Of a stretch of 64,000 nt of DNA, positions 1 through 10,284 are shown in pieces. A model generated the notes under the pieces. The model had not been told where the DNA came from, searched no databases, and saw only the letters and a program-made list of their open reading frames with translations. The number at the start of each line of letters is the position of its first letter. Position 1 is the stretch's first letter. Source of the DNA: Thiocystis violascens DSM 198 (GTDB lineage: Bacteria; Pseudomonadota; Gammaproteobacteria; Chromatiales; Chromatiaceae); NCBI RefSeq assembly GCF_000227745.2, contig NC_018012.1:1583478-1647477 (forward strand), in the 5' to 3' direction. Position numbers and translations under genes: made by a program.

Positions 1-59
1 GACCACGAACAATCCTTATTGACTGCACGACATCTCAATCGCTCCCAACAAGGTTGCAT

Positions 60-380
60 ATGCGCAGAGGTCAATCACGCGGAGGCTGGAAAGCGAGCCA
101 TGTGCCCGTTATCGCCCTTTCTCTGTTCGTTGCCGGCCCTCTCGGGCTACTTCTGACGGCTCTGTTCTTTGTCTTTAGGAACGGAGAGTCCGCCGCGAGC
201 ACGAACCCGATCGAAGTTGTCGATTCCCGCCAGGATACGCGCGAAACGTTAGGAAGCTGGCGTGACAACTTCGATCAGGATACCGAGGTGTACTTGTTAA
301 ATCGTGACCACGAAGACCTACTGGAAATTATCACACGCCTGCGCGACGAGGACGACGCCCAGTCCATCAGTCGGTCCTGA
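60..380 (+). CDS. Hypothetical small membrane-anchored protein
   Basis: An open frame of 106 codons starting at ATG 60 (a TTG lies two codons earlier). The N-terminal third is basic and is followed by one hydrophobic stretch at about residues 17-40, which looks like a membrane anchor or an uncleaved signal. The remainder is acidic and charged, ending in a run rich in Asp, Glu and Arg. I recognise no family. No neighbouring gene explains it, since the next feature downstream is a transposase remnant. It could be real or a chance frame. Confidence 0.35.
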   Translation: MRRGQSRGGWKASHVPVIALSLFVAGPLGLLLTALFFVFRNGESAASTNPIEVVDSRQDTRETLGSWRDNFDQDTEVYLLNRDHEDLLEIITRLRDEDDAQSISRS

Positions 381-799
381 GTGCACGCGATACCAATCCA
401 CTCCGTTCGATGATGCGACGCAAAACGCCAGCGATGACGGTCTTGTAACCATGAAAGCCGTCAGTGCCAACCAGAACGTCAGCGACTGCAGCACGCGGGG
501 AACGGTCACTCGAACCACTGGACTCGGTGACGGCCGCGCCCCCACTGCGGTCACTGGGGTCGGGTATGGCGACAGTCTGGACTCGGCCAACAAAAGACAT
601 CGGGTCTAAGGCGGGAGCGGGGAGCATTGGTCCACAAACCGGACCTAGAGTGGCTGAGCAAGTCATACAGGAGGCGCGTTATGCCGGGCGCCATCATGCG
701 AGTCGACGTTTACCGGGGCATCCGGCGAGAAGCCACTGACTCTCATACCAGCATGTCGCGGACATCGTCCGGCTCGAGCGGCCCGCTGCGCGCGAACCA

Positions 800-1085
800 G
801 CGCAACACACGCACGCGCGGTATCCTCAAGTCCATGGCCACGCGCGAGCGCTTTCTGCGCGACCCCGCTCACCGCATCGTCTTTCACTTCACCCCAAAGC
901 ACGCCTCCTGGCTCAACCAGATTTAGATGTGGTTCTCTATCCTCGCGCGCAAAGTCATCCGCCGCGGCAACTTAAGTTTCCTCGATGACCTGCGCCGCAA
1001 GCTCGGCACCTCCATCAAGGCCTTCAACGAAACCATGGCAAAATCGTTTCGCTGGACATATCAAGGCAAGCCGCTCGCGGCCTAG
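800..1085 (+). pseudogene. IS630-family transposase C-terminal remnant
   Basis: The frame reads [12 protein letters not shown], then [13 protein letters not shown], a TAG stop at 924-926, then MWFSILARKVIRRGN and a C-terminal FRWTYQGKPL. These are hallmarks of the C-terminal catalytic half of IS630/Tc1-type transposases. In that family the residue after NQI is the catalytic glutamate, so the TAG most simply came from GAG. No N-terminal half is visible and no inverted repeats were found. It is a dead fragment. The 300 or so bases before it (381-690) show no gene I can support. Confidence 0.7.
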
Positions 1086-1725
1086 CTCACCCAATGGTCT
1101 CGTTATATTCACAGCGCTGCACTAGCTTCCCGTAGCCTCGCTGGTCCGTGACGTTAGTCGCCTCTACCGAATATTTTTCGCGGCTTTGGCTTGTCTGCGC
1201 ATACGCCGTCTTCGTCCAGCTCATAAAAATAGGCATAAGCGTCGTCGACTCTCCCTCCAGTACGAAGCAGCTCGAGTAAACAGAATCCCCTCTTTCCTTG
1301 ACCCGGCAATATTCGCGCGGTCGGCGCCTGGAGCAGCCACAAAGGTCGCCTCGAAAAAGGCTCCTCAAGCAACGGGGAAATCTTGAACCTGTGGTAATGG
1401 CCAAACAACCACAAGCGGATTCCGTGCATCGCAAAAAATTGCCGCCCCGCTGTCGTCCAATTATCCGTCTGAACATCCGCGATGTTTCCCAACTGGGCTC
1501 CATGATGCGAGACAGCAATAGAGAATAACCCATCCGGGTCGTCGTCGACGCCCAAACTCCTGGTAATCTCACCCAACGCATCTTCGTCGAATGTCGCTCT
1601 CGACGGCTGCGCAGCCGTGAGGGCCGAAACGGTGCTCAGCGCGAAGAACCGAATTCCGCAGTGCTGAAAACGCCGATCAACCCAACTCAGACTCTTGCTC
1701 GACTGCCAATCGCGCGCTCCGGTAA

Positions 1726-1885
1726 GAGGGTGTAGACAAAAATAATTGAGCTGCTATTTGTATACCAGTCTACAACTGAGCTGGTGTGCGCTGATGTCGA
1801 AAGCTGGTCGTCCCCCAAGATTCACGAGGCGGAGCAAGCGGTATTGCGTCAAATTGTCACGGATCGCCCGACCTCCACGCTGTCA
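1726..1885 (+). repeat. 160-bp left-end remnant of the 1194-bp IS5-family element
   Basis: Bases 1726-1885 repeat the left end of the full IS beginning at 1886. The only difference noted is a C5 run (about 1806) where the full copies have C6. TAA precedes it at 1723-1725, and the same TAA follows the full copy at 3080-3082, so remnant and full copy share one outer target duplication. It ends in TCA, a valid TNA target inside the IS. A second copy probably inserted into a first one, and recombination between the two then removed the rest. Confidence 0.8.
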
Positions 1886-3079
1886 GAGGGTGTAGACAAA
1901 AATAATTGAGCTGCTATTTGTATACCAGTCTACAACTGAGCTGGTGTGCGCTGATGTCGAAAGCTGGTCGTCCCCCCAAGATTCACGAGGCGGAGCAAGC
2001 GGTATTGCGTCAAATTGTCACGGATCGCCCGACCTCCACGCTGTCAGAGATTGCCCGGGAACTCGCGGCACGGACGGGAATCGAGGCTCATGAAGCAACG
2101 ATTCGCAAGTCCTTGCGGGAGGCGGGCGTCACGCGCCTCCGGGGCGAGAGTGGTCTCGAGGCGCAAGCGCGCGCAACGCCGCGTCGGTATGGGTATACGG
2201 ATGCGCATCGTCGCCACGACCCCGACCAAAGCTACCCAAGTTGTCTGACCGATGCGGAGTGGGACTTGGTCGCCGCTCTCTTTGAGATGCCGGGCGGGCG
2301 GGGTCAACCGCCCCGCGTGTCGCGCCGGAGCATCCTGGAGGCGTGTTGCTACGTGGTGCGCACGGGGTGCGCGTGGCGGATGCTGCCGCACGATTTCGCG
2401 CCTTGGCAGAATGTCTACAAGACGTTTCGCCGTTGGAGTGCGGCTGGGAAGTTTGAGCAGATGCATGATCGACTGCGGGGGCAATGGCGCGAACGCGAGG
2501 GGCGTGAGATCGCGCCGACGGCGGCGGTGCTGGATGCGCAATCGACCCGCGGCTCGCCGCAGGGTGGACCGAGCGGCTTTGATGCGGGCAAGCAGGTCAA
2601 GGGGCGCAAGCGCAGCCTGGTGGTCGATACCTTGGGGTTCGTGTTGGCGGTGAGCGTGGTCGCGGCCAATCTTCAGGACCGCGATGCCGCCTCGGGCGCC
2701 GTCGCTGACGCGGCCGCCAAGTACCCCCAGATCAACACGCTGTTTGTCGATAGCGCCTACGCCGGTCAATTTGCCCAAACCACCGAGCAGACCCACGCGA
2801 TCCGCGTGGAAGTCGTGCGCCATCCAGCCAACAAAAGCGTTGGCTCCTGGCACGTGGACGGGGCGCCTGACCGAGTGGTGATCGCCAACGCCGACGGCTT
2901 CGTTCCGCTGCCGAAGCGCTGGGTTGTCGAGCGCACCCATGCGTGGAATGAGCGTGCCCGTCGATTGATCATGCATCATGACCGTCTGCCAGCGGTCTCC
3001 GAAACCTGGGTTTGGCTGGCGGAGGCGCGCATCCTGCTGCGGCGGTTGACCACAACGGTTTGATTTTGTCTACACCCTC
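1886..3079 (+). mobile_element. IS5-family (IS1031-like) insertion sequence, copy 1
   Basis: A 1194-bp element bounded by inverted ends GAGGGTGTAGACAAAA and TTTTGTCTACACCCTC. Outer TSD is TAA if the adjoining remnant is counted as part of the insertion. It carries one transposase gene in the same direction. The same element recurs at 4045-5238 and 20803-21996 with TSDs TGA and TCA, all matching TNA, the rule for the IS1031 group. It interrupts the receiver-phosphoesterase gene. Confidence 0.93.
1954..3063 (+). CDS. IS5-family transposase with extra N-terminal HTH region
   Basis: The start chosen is ATG 1954 (MSKAGRPPK); an in-frame upstream ATG at 1906 lies close to the IS end. Residues 1-70 form a helix-turn-helix-like module (RGRPPK-like basic start, IARELAARTG, ATIRKSLREAGV) of the kind seen at the N terminus of IS630-type transposases. 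From about residue 95 the protein is a standard IS5/DUF4096 transposase: YPSCLTDAEWDLV, CAWRMLPHDFAPWQNVY, DAQSTRG, GRKRSLVVDTLG, VDSAYAG, WVVERTHAWNERARRL. The Asp, Asp and Glu of the DDE triad lie in DAQST, VDSAYAG and VVERTHAW. At about 369 residues it is longer than the usual 260-280, because of the N-terminal module. Confidence 0.9.
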   Translation: MSKAGRPPKIHEAEQAVLRQIVTDRPTSTLSEIARELAARTGIEAHEATIRKSLREAGVTRLRGESGLEAQARATPRRYGYTDAHRRHDPDQSYPSCLTDAEWDLVAALFEMPGGRGQPPRVSRRSILEACCYVVRTGCAWRMLPHDFAPWQNVYKTFRRWSAAGKFEQMHDRLRGQWREREGREIAPTAAVLDAQSTRGSPQGGPSGFDAGKQVKGRKRSLVVDTLGFVLAVSVVAANLQDRDAASGAVADAAAKYPQINTLFVDSAYAGQFAQTTEQTHAIRVEVVRHPANKSVGSWHVDGAPDRVVIANADGFVPLPKRWVVERTHAWNERARRLIMHHDRLPAVSETWVWLAEARILLRRLTTTV

Positions 3080-4044
3080 TAAGCTCCCGTGCGAAATGGC
3101 GAAACGGATCCAGGGCATAGTCGCTGTGCAACTTTCGCCAGGAGCCATCGGACCGGCTGTCGGGTTTCGATCCGGAGAGCGAAGCGCCTGATATTTCTTT
3201 CAGCTTCCCGCTGTGCAAATCGAAGCCATATCCGTCGCACGCTGCAAATCGCAGGTTCACGTCATGATTCCCGGGGGTTAAGATAAGACGGTCCCGCATC
3301 TTATCGAAACGATTCGCTCCCCACATATACGTGAGAAGGTCGTCGACCAGACGGTTCCTGGCCAGGCCGTATTCAGCCGGAGAGCCGCCGAACGCCAAGT
3401 CGCCCGCCAGGACGACCAAATCCGGGATTAGCCCATCGCGATTCAGAGCCTTCGCGATCCAGTGCTCGGAAAAAATTGCGTCAGGTGCAGTGTTTTTATC
3501 GCCGAACTGCATGTCGGCGAGGGTCAAAATCCGAATCGGATCATCGGGGCCTGGGCGAAATGTGCTCCAGCCATGCCAGGTCGTGAGGTCATCCAGGATC
3601 TTATTTCGCAGCGCTCCTTCCCGCTGTTTTGCCGGCTCCTTCGCGGCAGGTTTCTTGGCAACCTCCTCGAACTCCGTCCAAGCCAGATAACGAACGACAG
3701 CAGCATCCGGTATTCGATTTGCTTCCGATACCAGCGCCATGGCCGAAGGATCGCCCCAGTGCCGACTGACAAGAAAGACCGGGGCTGGTCTGGGCCTGTC
3801 GAGCAGTTCGTTAGAAAGAAGGCTTGCTGCGTTCCGTCCATGCCAATCGCCCGAGTCGAGAAATACATCGACACAATATCCATCAACCGGGCGGTTAATG
3901 TTGTCTCTGAGCTCTGCGGGCGTGCCGACGAAAACCGTGTCAAAATCCGGTTTGGAAAAGACGCGCTCGTACTGCTTCCTGCGGGAAGCAAGCTCGTCAT
4001 CGATAACCATGAGCCTAAAGGGTTGCATAGCTAAGCCCTTCTGA

Positions 4045-5238
4045 GAGGGTGTAGACAAAATCAAACCGTTGTGGTCAACCGCCGCAGCAGGATGCGCGCC
4101 TCCGCCAGCCAAACCCAGGTTTCGGAGACCGCTGGCAGACGGTCATGATGCATGATCAATCGACGGGCACGCTCATTCCACGCATGGGTGCGCTCGACAA
4201 CCCAGCGCTTCGGCAGCGGAACGAAGCCGTCGGCGTTGGCGATCACCACTCGGTCAGGCGCCCCGTCCACGTGCCAGGAGCCAACGCTTTTGTTGGCTGG
4301 ATGGCGCACGACTTCCACGCGGATCGCGTGGGTCTGCTCGGTGGTTTGGGCAAATTGACCGGCGTAGGCGCTATCGACAAACAGCGTGTTGATCTGGGGG
4401 TACTTGGCGGCCGCGTCAGCGACGGCGCCCGAGGCGGCATCGCGGTCCTGAAGATTGGCCGCGACCACGCTCACCGCCAACACGAACCCCAAGGTATCGA
4501 CCACCAGGCTGCGCTTGCGCCCCTTGACCTGCTTGCCCGCATCAAAGCCGCTCGGTCCACCCTGCGGCGAGCCGCGGGTCGATTGCGCATCCAGCACCGC
4601 CGCCGTCGGCGCGATCTCACGCCCCTCGCGTTCGCGCCATTGCCCCCGCAGTCGATCATGCATCTGCTCAAACTTCCCAGCCGCACTCCAACGGCGAAAC
4701 GTCTTGTAGACATTCTGCCAAGGCGCGAAATCGTGCGGCAGCATCCGCCACGCGCACCCCGTGCGCACCACGTAGCAACACGCCTCCAGGATGCTCCGGC
4801 GCGACACGCGGGGCGGTTGACCCCGCCCGCCCGGCATCTCAAAGAGAGCGGCGACCAAGTCCCACTCCGCATCGGTCAGACAACTTGGGTAGCTTTGGTC
4901 GGGGTCGTGGCGACGATGCGCATCCGTATACCCATACCGACGCGGCGTTGCGCGCGCTTGCGCCTCGAGACCACTCTCGCCCCGGAGGCGCGTGACGCCC
5001 GCCTCCCGCAAGGACTTGCGAATCGTTGCTTCATGAGCCTCGATTCCCGTCCGTGCCGCGAGTTCCCGGGCAATCTCTGACAGCGTGGAGGTCGGGCGAT
5101 CCGTGACAATTTGACGCAATACCGCTTGCTCCGCCTCGTGAATCTTGGGGGGACGACCAGCTTTCGACATCAGCGCACACCAGCTCAGTTGTAGACTGGT
5201 ATACAAATAGCAGCTCAATTATTTTTGTCTACACCCTC
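4045..5238 (-). mobile_element. IS5-family (IS1031-like) insertion sequence, copy 2
   Basis: A 1194-bp copy in reverse orientation. Ends are the same as copy 1. TSD TGA lies at 4042-4044 and 5239-5241. It landed in the short gap between the stop of the GHKL/PRTase gene (TAA at 5243-5245) and the ATG of the receiver-phosphoesterase gene (4028), so it separates the two genes without breaking either coding frame but would cut cotranscription. Confidence 0.95.
4061..5170 (-). CDS. IS5-family transposase (copy 2)
   Basis: The protein is identical in the available translation to the transposase of copy 1, including the N-terminal HTH region and the DDE motifs. It is intact. Start at the ATG of MSKAGRPPK (5170). 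Confidence 0.9.
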   Translation of the reverse strand: MSKAGRPPKIHEAEQAVLRQIVTDRPTSTLSEIARELAARTGIEAHEATIRKSLREAGVTRLRGESGLEAQARATPRRYGYTDAHRRHDPDQSYPSCLTDAEWDLVAALFEMPGGRGQPPRVSRRSILEACCYVVRTGCAWRMLPHDFAPWQNVYKTFRRWSAAGKFEQMHDRLRGQWREREGREIAPTAAVLDAQSTRGSPQGGPSGFDAGKQVKGRKRSLVVDTLGFVLAVSVVAANLQDRDAASGAVADAAAKYPQINTLFVDSAYAGQFAQTTEQTHAIRVEVVRHPANKSVGSWHVDGAPDRVVIANADGFVPLPKRWVVERTHAWNERARRLIMHHDRLPAVSETWVWLAEARILLRRLTTTV

Positions 5239-7096
5239 TGAGTTAGCGGCCAAGAAAGGCAGCATACGGTAGGAGTATCCGAACAGCGAAGGTCTGCGAG
5301 CCGCTCGTGGACAATGGTTCAACGCTGCCGCCAAGCTCTCCCAGCGCATCCCAGCGGGTCTTTCGCCGCGCTCCATCTCGAACGCCATTGAAGACATCCG
5401 AGGCAGACTGGGCAGAGACATTCGCCAGGCAGATATTTGCGCTCTTATCGAGGTACTCGATACGAGCCCAAAGATCGGCGGTTTCGAGAGAAGCCGGATC
5501 CCAGGGGTCCGTTGTTTGTTTCGATGCCCAAACGGTGTTCGCAACTAGATCGCGCACGATTGCGCAGATCGCTCGATTCCATGGAATCCACACGGAGACC
5601 GCGTCTCCGAAGCTGGGCGACAGCCCGGAAGTGGCGCTGAACTTCACGACTCGTTCTCCTTGTACGACGTCCTTTCCGGCGCAAGCACTTTGCCAATCAC
5701 CTAGCGATGCGACCAAATCGACCAGCGCGCTCTTAAAAACGTGGTATCGATACTCGTTCTTACAATCGATCCGGAGAAAATGGCAATCTGCTATGGCCTC
5801 CAGCGCAGAGGTCACCGCTTTAAGCCGTTGGATGGCGGACTGCCTTGCAGCCGAAACATCGGCGTTCGGGTTCACCAGGCCAATAAGAACCTTTTCGGCC
5901 TCATCACAACACTTCAACAAGCCCTCGCGCCTTTCCGCATACGTAGATGTCGGGCTGTTTTCCGCGTGACCGCACCTCGCGAGATCAGTACCCAATTCTT
6001 GAACGAGATCCCTGAGGGCGGATACGCTGTCAACAGCGCGCATAAACTCGTCTGCGTCACAGGCCAGGTCCTTTTGTAACCGATCCAGCAAATGCGGAAT
6101 AGGCTCGGCGTGAAGGTTGCCGCGGGGAGACCGAGTTTCACGGAATAGAGCACGGAGCTTCTCTGCAACACCGCAATGGCGCGTCGACAGCAGCCTCGCC
6201 GCGCTGCGCAGCGCTTCGTCCTGTCTATCGGCCAGACCGCACCCAATAAGGTAAGCGACAAGTACTTGCGCGTGACGAGGGGGAATCAGTGTGCCAAACA
6301 TGGTGTGCGCTTTTTTAGCGACCTGCGCTTGGGCTTCTCGTCTCAATAGGGTTAAGGACTGCATCACTGTTAAAACAGCCAGCGATCCATAGGCGGAGTA
6401 GCTCGGAAGTTGCGCGGCTGCGTCGATCAAGGCGCCTGCAAGATCGATGACGACGTCCTGGTCGAACTCGTCGCCGAAGAGCAAAATATGGGTTGCCGCG
6501 AGCTCAACTCGGATCTCAGGGCAGGTCTGCTCGCGGATTTTGGATAGACCATAATCGTCGCGTCCCGTCATTGCGTGAATTTCAGCCGAATGAGCGACGA
6601 GCCCGGTCGAGCGGCAGATCGGAATCTCGGTAAGATGCTTCGTCGCCTCGATGCGGTAGCAATATTTCTTCCTCAAGATTTGAGCCAAAGGCATGGGATT
6701 GAGCCCCTTGTCCCAGCGACTCAGGGGGGAAACCTTCGCCCAATGTCGCATCCAGTCCCGTAGGTCGTTGTAGGCAGCGCTGCGTGCCACCAGACTGCGA
6801 GAAAAGTTCTCCGCAAGGCGCAACGCGTTGCAGAGGGGGCAGTGCCCTTCGCGCCCCATCGTAGGCACGTCGAAGCGCCAGTAGTAGTCGATGTTCGGTG
6901 CTTCGGCTGGGGTGCGCATCCTGTTCGCAATGATCAAAGTGCGGATCTCGCGGGCACCCCAAGCGTTTAAGGCGACGCGGAGATCGTGCAGAGTTCGCCC
7001 GGAGATCGCGGCGTCGTCGAAAACCAGAACGCTAGACCTCTGTTTGATCGCTTGGCGGATGGCTTCGCGTTCCAACGGAGGCACCAAGAGCGAGGA

Positions 7097-7185
7097 GCTT
7101 CCCCAGCGCGTGCGCAGCGGCTGTGATAACAGCACAACCACGCCAGGGGTGTCTGTTGCTTCCCCAGCGCGTGCGCAGCGGCTGT
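7097..7185. repeat. 28-bp direct repeat flanking a frame-breaking 61-bp insertion
   Basis: The 28 bases at 7097-7124 recur exactly at 7158-7185, a period of 61 bp, with 33 bp between copies. Both encode QPLRTRWGS on the minus strand, in different frames. Since 61 is not a multiple of three, the reading frame of the large gene changes here. Removing one period joins FPVQPLRTRWGS to SLLVPPLEREAI in a single frame. Confidence 0.9.
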
Positions 7186-8989
7186 ACTGGGAATATCCAG
7201 GTCTCGGCCAGCTTGCGGCCGTTACCGTCCAGTACGTCGAGGACGCGTCTGATAATTCGATCGCTGCTTGGGTGCGATCGGTAGACAATAATGCCCGCCG
7301 GCGCCATCTCGGTAGAATCGATCAGCTTCAGGTACTCTTCACGTACACTTGACGCCGGCACGCCGAGATGAGCCAGGACATTTGTGCAAAGAAACCTTGC
7401 GAGGGGACCCTTCCTTAAGAACGCATCGCGCACGGCATCGTCGATATTGAATGTTAGAAAATCGTGGTGGCCTTCGTAGCACCAATGGCCGAATTTCGCG
7501 ATGACCGGACTGGTGCTTTGGAGGTCGCTGTAGGTATCGCCGGGGGTGCGGGCTCCAATAGGTTTCGGATCTGCAGTAGGTTCATCGGGGGTAGATTGAT
7601 AACGTGGAACCTCGAAGCTCAGCCACCCTTCCGGAGCGATCGCGGCCGTCCTACCAACTCGCTTTTTTGTCGAAACGGGAAGGTCGGCAGGGCACGGCGC
7701 GAACCAGTGAAATAATGCTGTCTTTTTCCCACGTAATTGGCTGTCCGGATGCACGAGTAGATGAACGGATCGCTGAGCGAGGCCGGAAGCATGGAGTGTG
7801 GCTCCTGACACAAGAACGGATCCGACGGCTATCTCAGCAATCTCAACGCCGGCATTGGGGGGATCAAGCACGTCCTTCTCGTAAACCTCCTGCACAACCG
7901 GCAGGGCAAGGCGGTCCAATGGGATGAGTTCGTGAGAGCTTTCGTCGTACAAGCCGAAGATCCGGCTCAGAGCGTTTCGATAAAGAGACATGCAGAGGTT
8001 ATTGTGCGCGGTCTTGGGGAAGTTCAAGTAACCGCCAATCTCGGAGGGTCCCCCGGCGCTGTTCTCGCACCATGTTATTCGCTCCGCAATAAACAGCCCA
8101 GGCCACTCGTCGATCGTTCGCCAAAGTCTTATGGAGTCTAGCCATTTTATCCAATGTATAACGAGAGAGCGAACGGACAAGTCGGGCAAGGAACGAAAGG
8201 GTGGAAGGCCGGATTTGAATGCGCCTGGGTGCTTTGTCGCTGAAAATCCGTGGCGTCCGATGCCTTTCGTTTCGTAGTCAACAAAAGCGAAGGTGAGTCG
8301 GTTTGTCGCCAAAACGATGCGCTGAAATGCGGCTGGCCACCGCTCTTTCACGCCGAAACCGCTGTCGGAGATTGCGGCGTGATAAGTTCCGGCCTCGTAG
8401 CTTTGAATGTCCGCAATAACCAATGTGCAAGACTCGCCTCCACGCTCGTCCGAAAGCTTTTCGAGACGCTTCAGAATATCCCACTTCATGAGGTGACGCT
8501 TGGGCAGCAGCATTAGCCAATCGGCGTCGTTAGCTGTTCGCTCAATTTTAAAGGGGGACTCATGTCGGTCGTCGTAAACGGTACAGTTTTCAAACCAAGA
8601 GAAGATTTCCACGCAGTCCTCATCGGTGCGAGCCAACTCCTGTTCGACCGTCTCTATTTCCTCCGCCCCGTATCTAGTCCAGCCGTCTTCTTCTCGATCT
8701 CCACGCTCCTTCCACCCAATCCGTAGATGGTAGATCATGCCCGTAAGAGACGACGTGCCCGCTCTAGCTTTTACGAGTGCATGCACCTGCTGTTGTTGTC
8801 GAGAAAATGGGACGGTTGATCCATACCAGGTGTTGTCATTCAAGGCACGGATATAGTCTCCGCACCGAGCCAATAGGTTGTGTATTAGGTGAAGTCCTCC
8901 ATATAGAGTCATTGGCTCGCTTTTGCTGCTTGTGCCTTCGTAAAAAGCCGTTCGCATCGCCATGCTCAGTCCGCGAGGGGGGGTTGGAC

Positions 8990-10284
8990 CAGGGCAATCG
9001 CATCAACGCATTAGCGCATACTGTTAGACAATCCGTACTGCGGCCCCAATGATTTGAGTCTTTAGAATCTTGGGGAGATCTCGCCGATGTGCGACTTGAG
9101 TGTGGAGCGATCGATTGCGCACCATTTTGCCCCGCTGGACGAGCCGCGCAGCGCGATCCAACGACGGCACCTCTTAAGTGAGATGATCGTGATCACCATC
9201 GCGGCGTCCTTCAGTGGCGCCGACGGTTGGGTGGGTGTCGAGACGTTCGGACAGGCCAAGGAGGCGTGGCTGCGCACGTTTCTGAAACTGCCCGCGGGCA
9301 TTCCGTCGCACGACACCTTCGGGCGGGTGTTTGCGCTCATCGATCCCGCACAGTTTGCCGCCTGCTTTCGCCAATGGAGCGCGTCGGTGGCCGAACTGAT
9401 CCCCGAAGAGATCATTGCCGTCGATGGCAAGACCCTGCGCCGCTCCCACAGCCGCGGCAAGGGCTTGGCGGCGTTGCACCTGGTCAGTGCCTGGGCGACG
9501 GCCAATCGGGTGGTGCTCGGACAGGTCGCCACCGACGCCAAATCCAATGAGATCACGGCCATTCCACGTCTGCTGGAGTGGCTGAAGCTGGAGGGCTGCA
9601 TCGTCACCATCGACGCCATGGGCTGCCAGACCAAGATTGCCGCGCAGATCATCCACCAGGGAGGGGACTATGTGCTCGCGCTCAAAGGCAACCAGGAAAC
9701 GCTGGCCGCCGAGGTCGAGGAGGCGTTCATCGACGCCGACGCCAGAGGCTACGCCGGTGTCGATTCGGCATTCCTCGAAACCGTCGAGCGAGGGCATGGT
9801 CGTCTCGAAACCCGTCGCTACCAAACCTTGGGCGATCTTTCCGGCGTGCCGCACAGCGCCTCGTGGGAGGCAATGAACATGATCGGCATGGTTGAATCGC
9901 GCCGTGAGGTCGCCGGCAAGGTCTCGGTCGAGACCCGCTATTTCATTGGCAGCATCGGCACCAGCGCCGCGCGCTTTGCCCACGCAGTACGCGGTCACTG
10001 GGGCATCGAAAACGGGTTGCATTGGAATCTCGATATCGCCTTTCGTGAGGATGAGTGCCGTGTCCGCGATCCGGTGGCGCGCGAGAATCTTGCCGTCCTG
10101 CGTCACCTCGCCCTCTCGCGCCTCAAGAATGACGGCACCAAGCTCGGCATCCAGAACAAACGCTTGAAAGCCGGTTGGGACGAGTCCTACCTGTCGAAAT
10201 TGCTCTTCGAGTCGCCTCAGAGGAAGGGCGACGCTGATACATCGGTACCCGCTAATGTTAGCAGCGCTTGATGCGATTGCCCTG
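8990..10284 (+). mobile_element. ISAs1-family insertion sequence
   Basis: A 1295-bp element with inverted ends CAGGGCAATCGCATCA and TGATGCGATTGCCCTG and a perfect 10-bp target duplication GGGGTTGGAC at 8980-8989 and 10285-10294. Family and duplication length agree. It splits the large GHKL/PRTase gene between the G1 and G2 boxes of its ATPase domain. Confidence 0.95.
9087..10271 (+). CDS. ISAs1-family transposase
   Basis: 394 residues and intact. The sequence has the features of ISAs1 (H repeat-associated) transposases: an N-terminal region with IPSHDTFGRVF, the catalytic IIAVDGKTLRRS, then VTIDAMGCQ with the second Asp, ALKGNQ, and HWGIENGLHWNLDIAFRED carrying the final Glu of a DDE triad. 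It acts in trans or cis on the flanking inverted ends to move this element. Confidence 0.93.
   Translation: MCDLSVERSIAHHFAPLDEPRSAIQRRHLLSEMIVITIAASFSGADGWVGVETFGQAKEAWLRTFLKLPAGIPSHDTFGRVFALIDPAQFAACFRQWSASVAELIPEEIIAVDGKTLRRSHSRGKGLAALHLVSAWATANRVVLGQVATDAKSNEITAIPRLLEWLKLEGCIVTIDAMGCQTKIAAQIIHQGGDYVLALKGNQETLAAEVEEAFIDADARGYAGVDSAFLETVERGHGRLETRRYQTLGDLSGVPHSASWEAMNMIGMVESRREVAGKVSVETRYFIGSIGTSAARFAHAVRGHWGIENGLHWNLDIAFREDECRVRDPVARENLAVLRHLALSRLKNDGTKLGIQNKRLKAGWDESYLSKLLFESPQRKGDADTSVPANVSSA

Larger units (their letters stand above)
1154..4028 (-). pseudogene. Receiver domain-calcineurin-like phosphoesterase, IS-interrupted
   Basis: The ATG at 4028 lies about 13 nt downstream of the stop of the large GHKL/PRTase gene once IS copy 2 is removed, so the two formed an operon. 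Residues 1-125 resemble a CheY-type receiver: acidic pair D10-D11 and a VDVFLD strand near residue 55 carrying the presumed phospho-acceptor. A metallophosphoesterase follows, with LADMQFG, AGDLAFGG, TPGNHDVN and, near the C terminus, SHHGAQ and FGHYHRF. The usual first D-x-H reads D-M-Q here. An IS (TSD TAA at 3080-3082 and 1723-1725) splits it after residue 316. Joining 4028-3080 to 1722-1154 gives one open frame of 506 codons with no other lesion. A signal-controlled nuclease or phosphodiesterase effector is inferred, not shown. Confidence 0.75.

Noticed and set aside
2044..2979. 311-codon frame antisense to the IS5 transposase (also at 4145-5080 and 20903-21838)
   Set aside because: It is the shadow of the real transposase frame in GC-rich DNA and repeats with every IS copy; no domain is recognisable.
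7032..8963. Treating the 643- and 681-codon frames as two separate genes
   Set aside because: Both end or begin at the 28-bp repeat, each lacks what the other has, and removing 61 bp gives one continuous protein.
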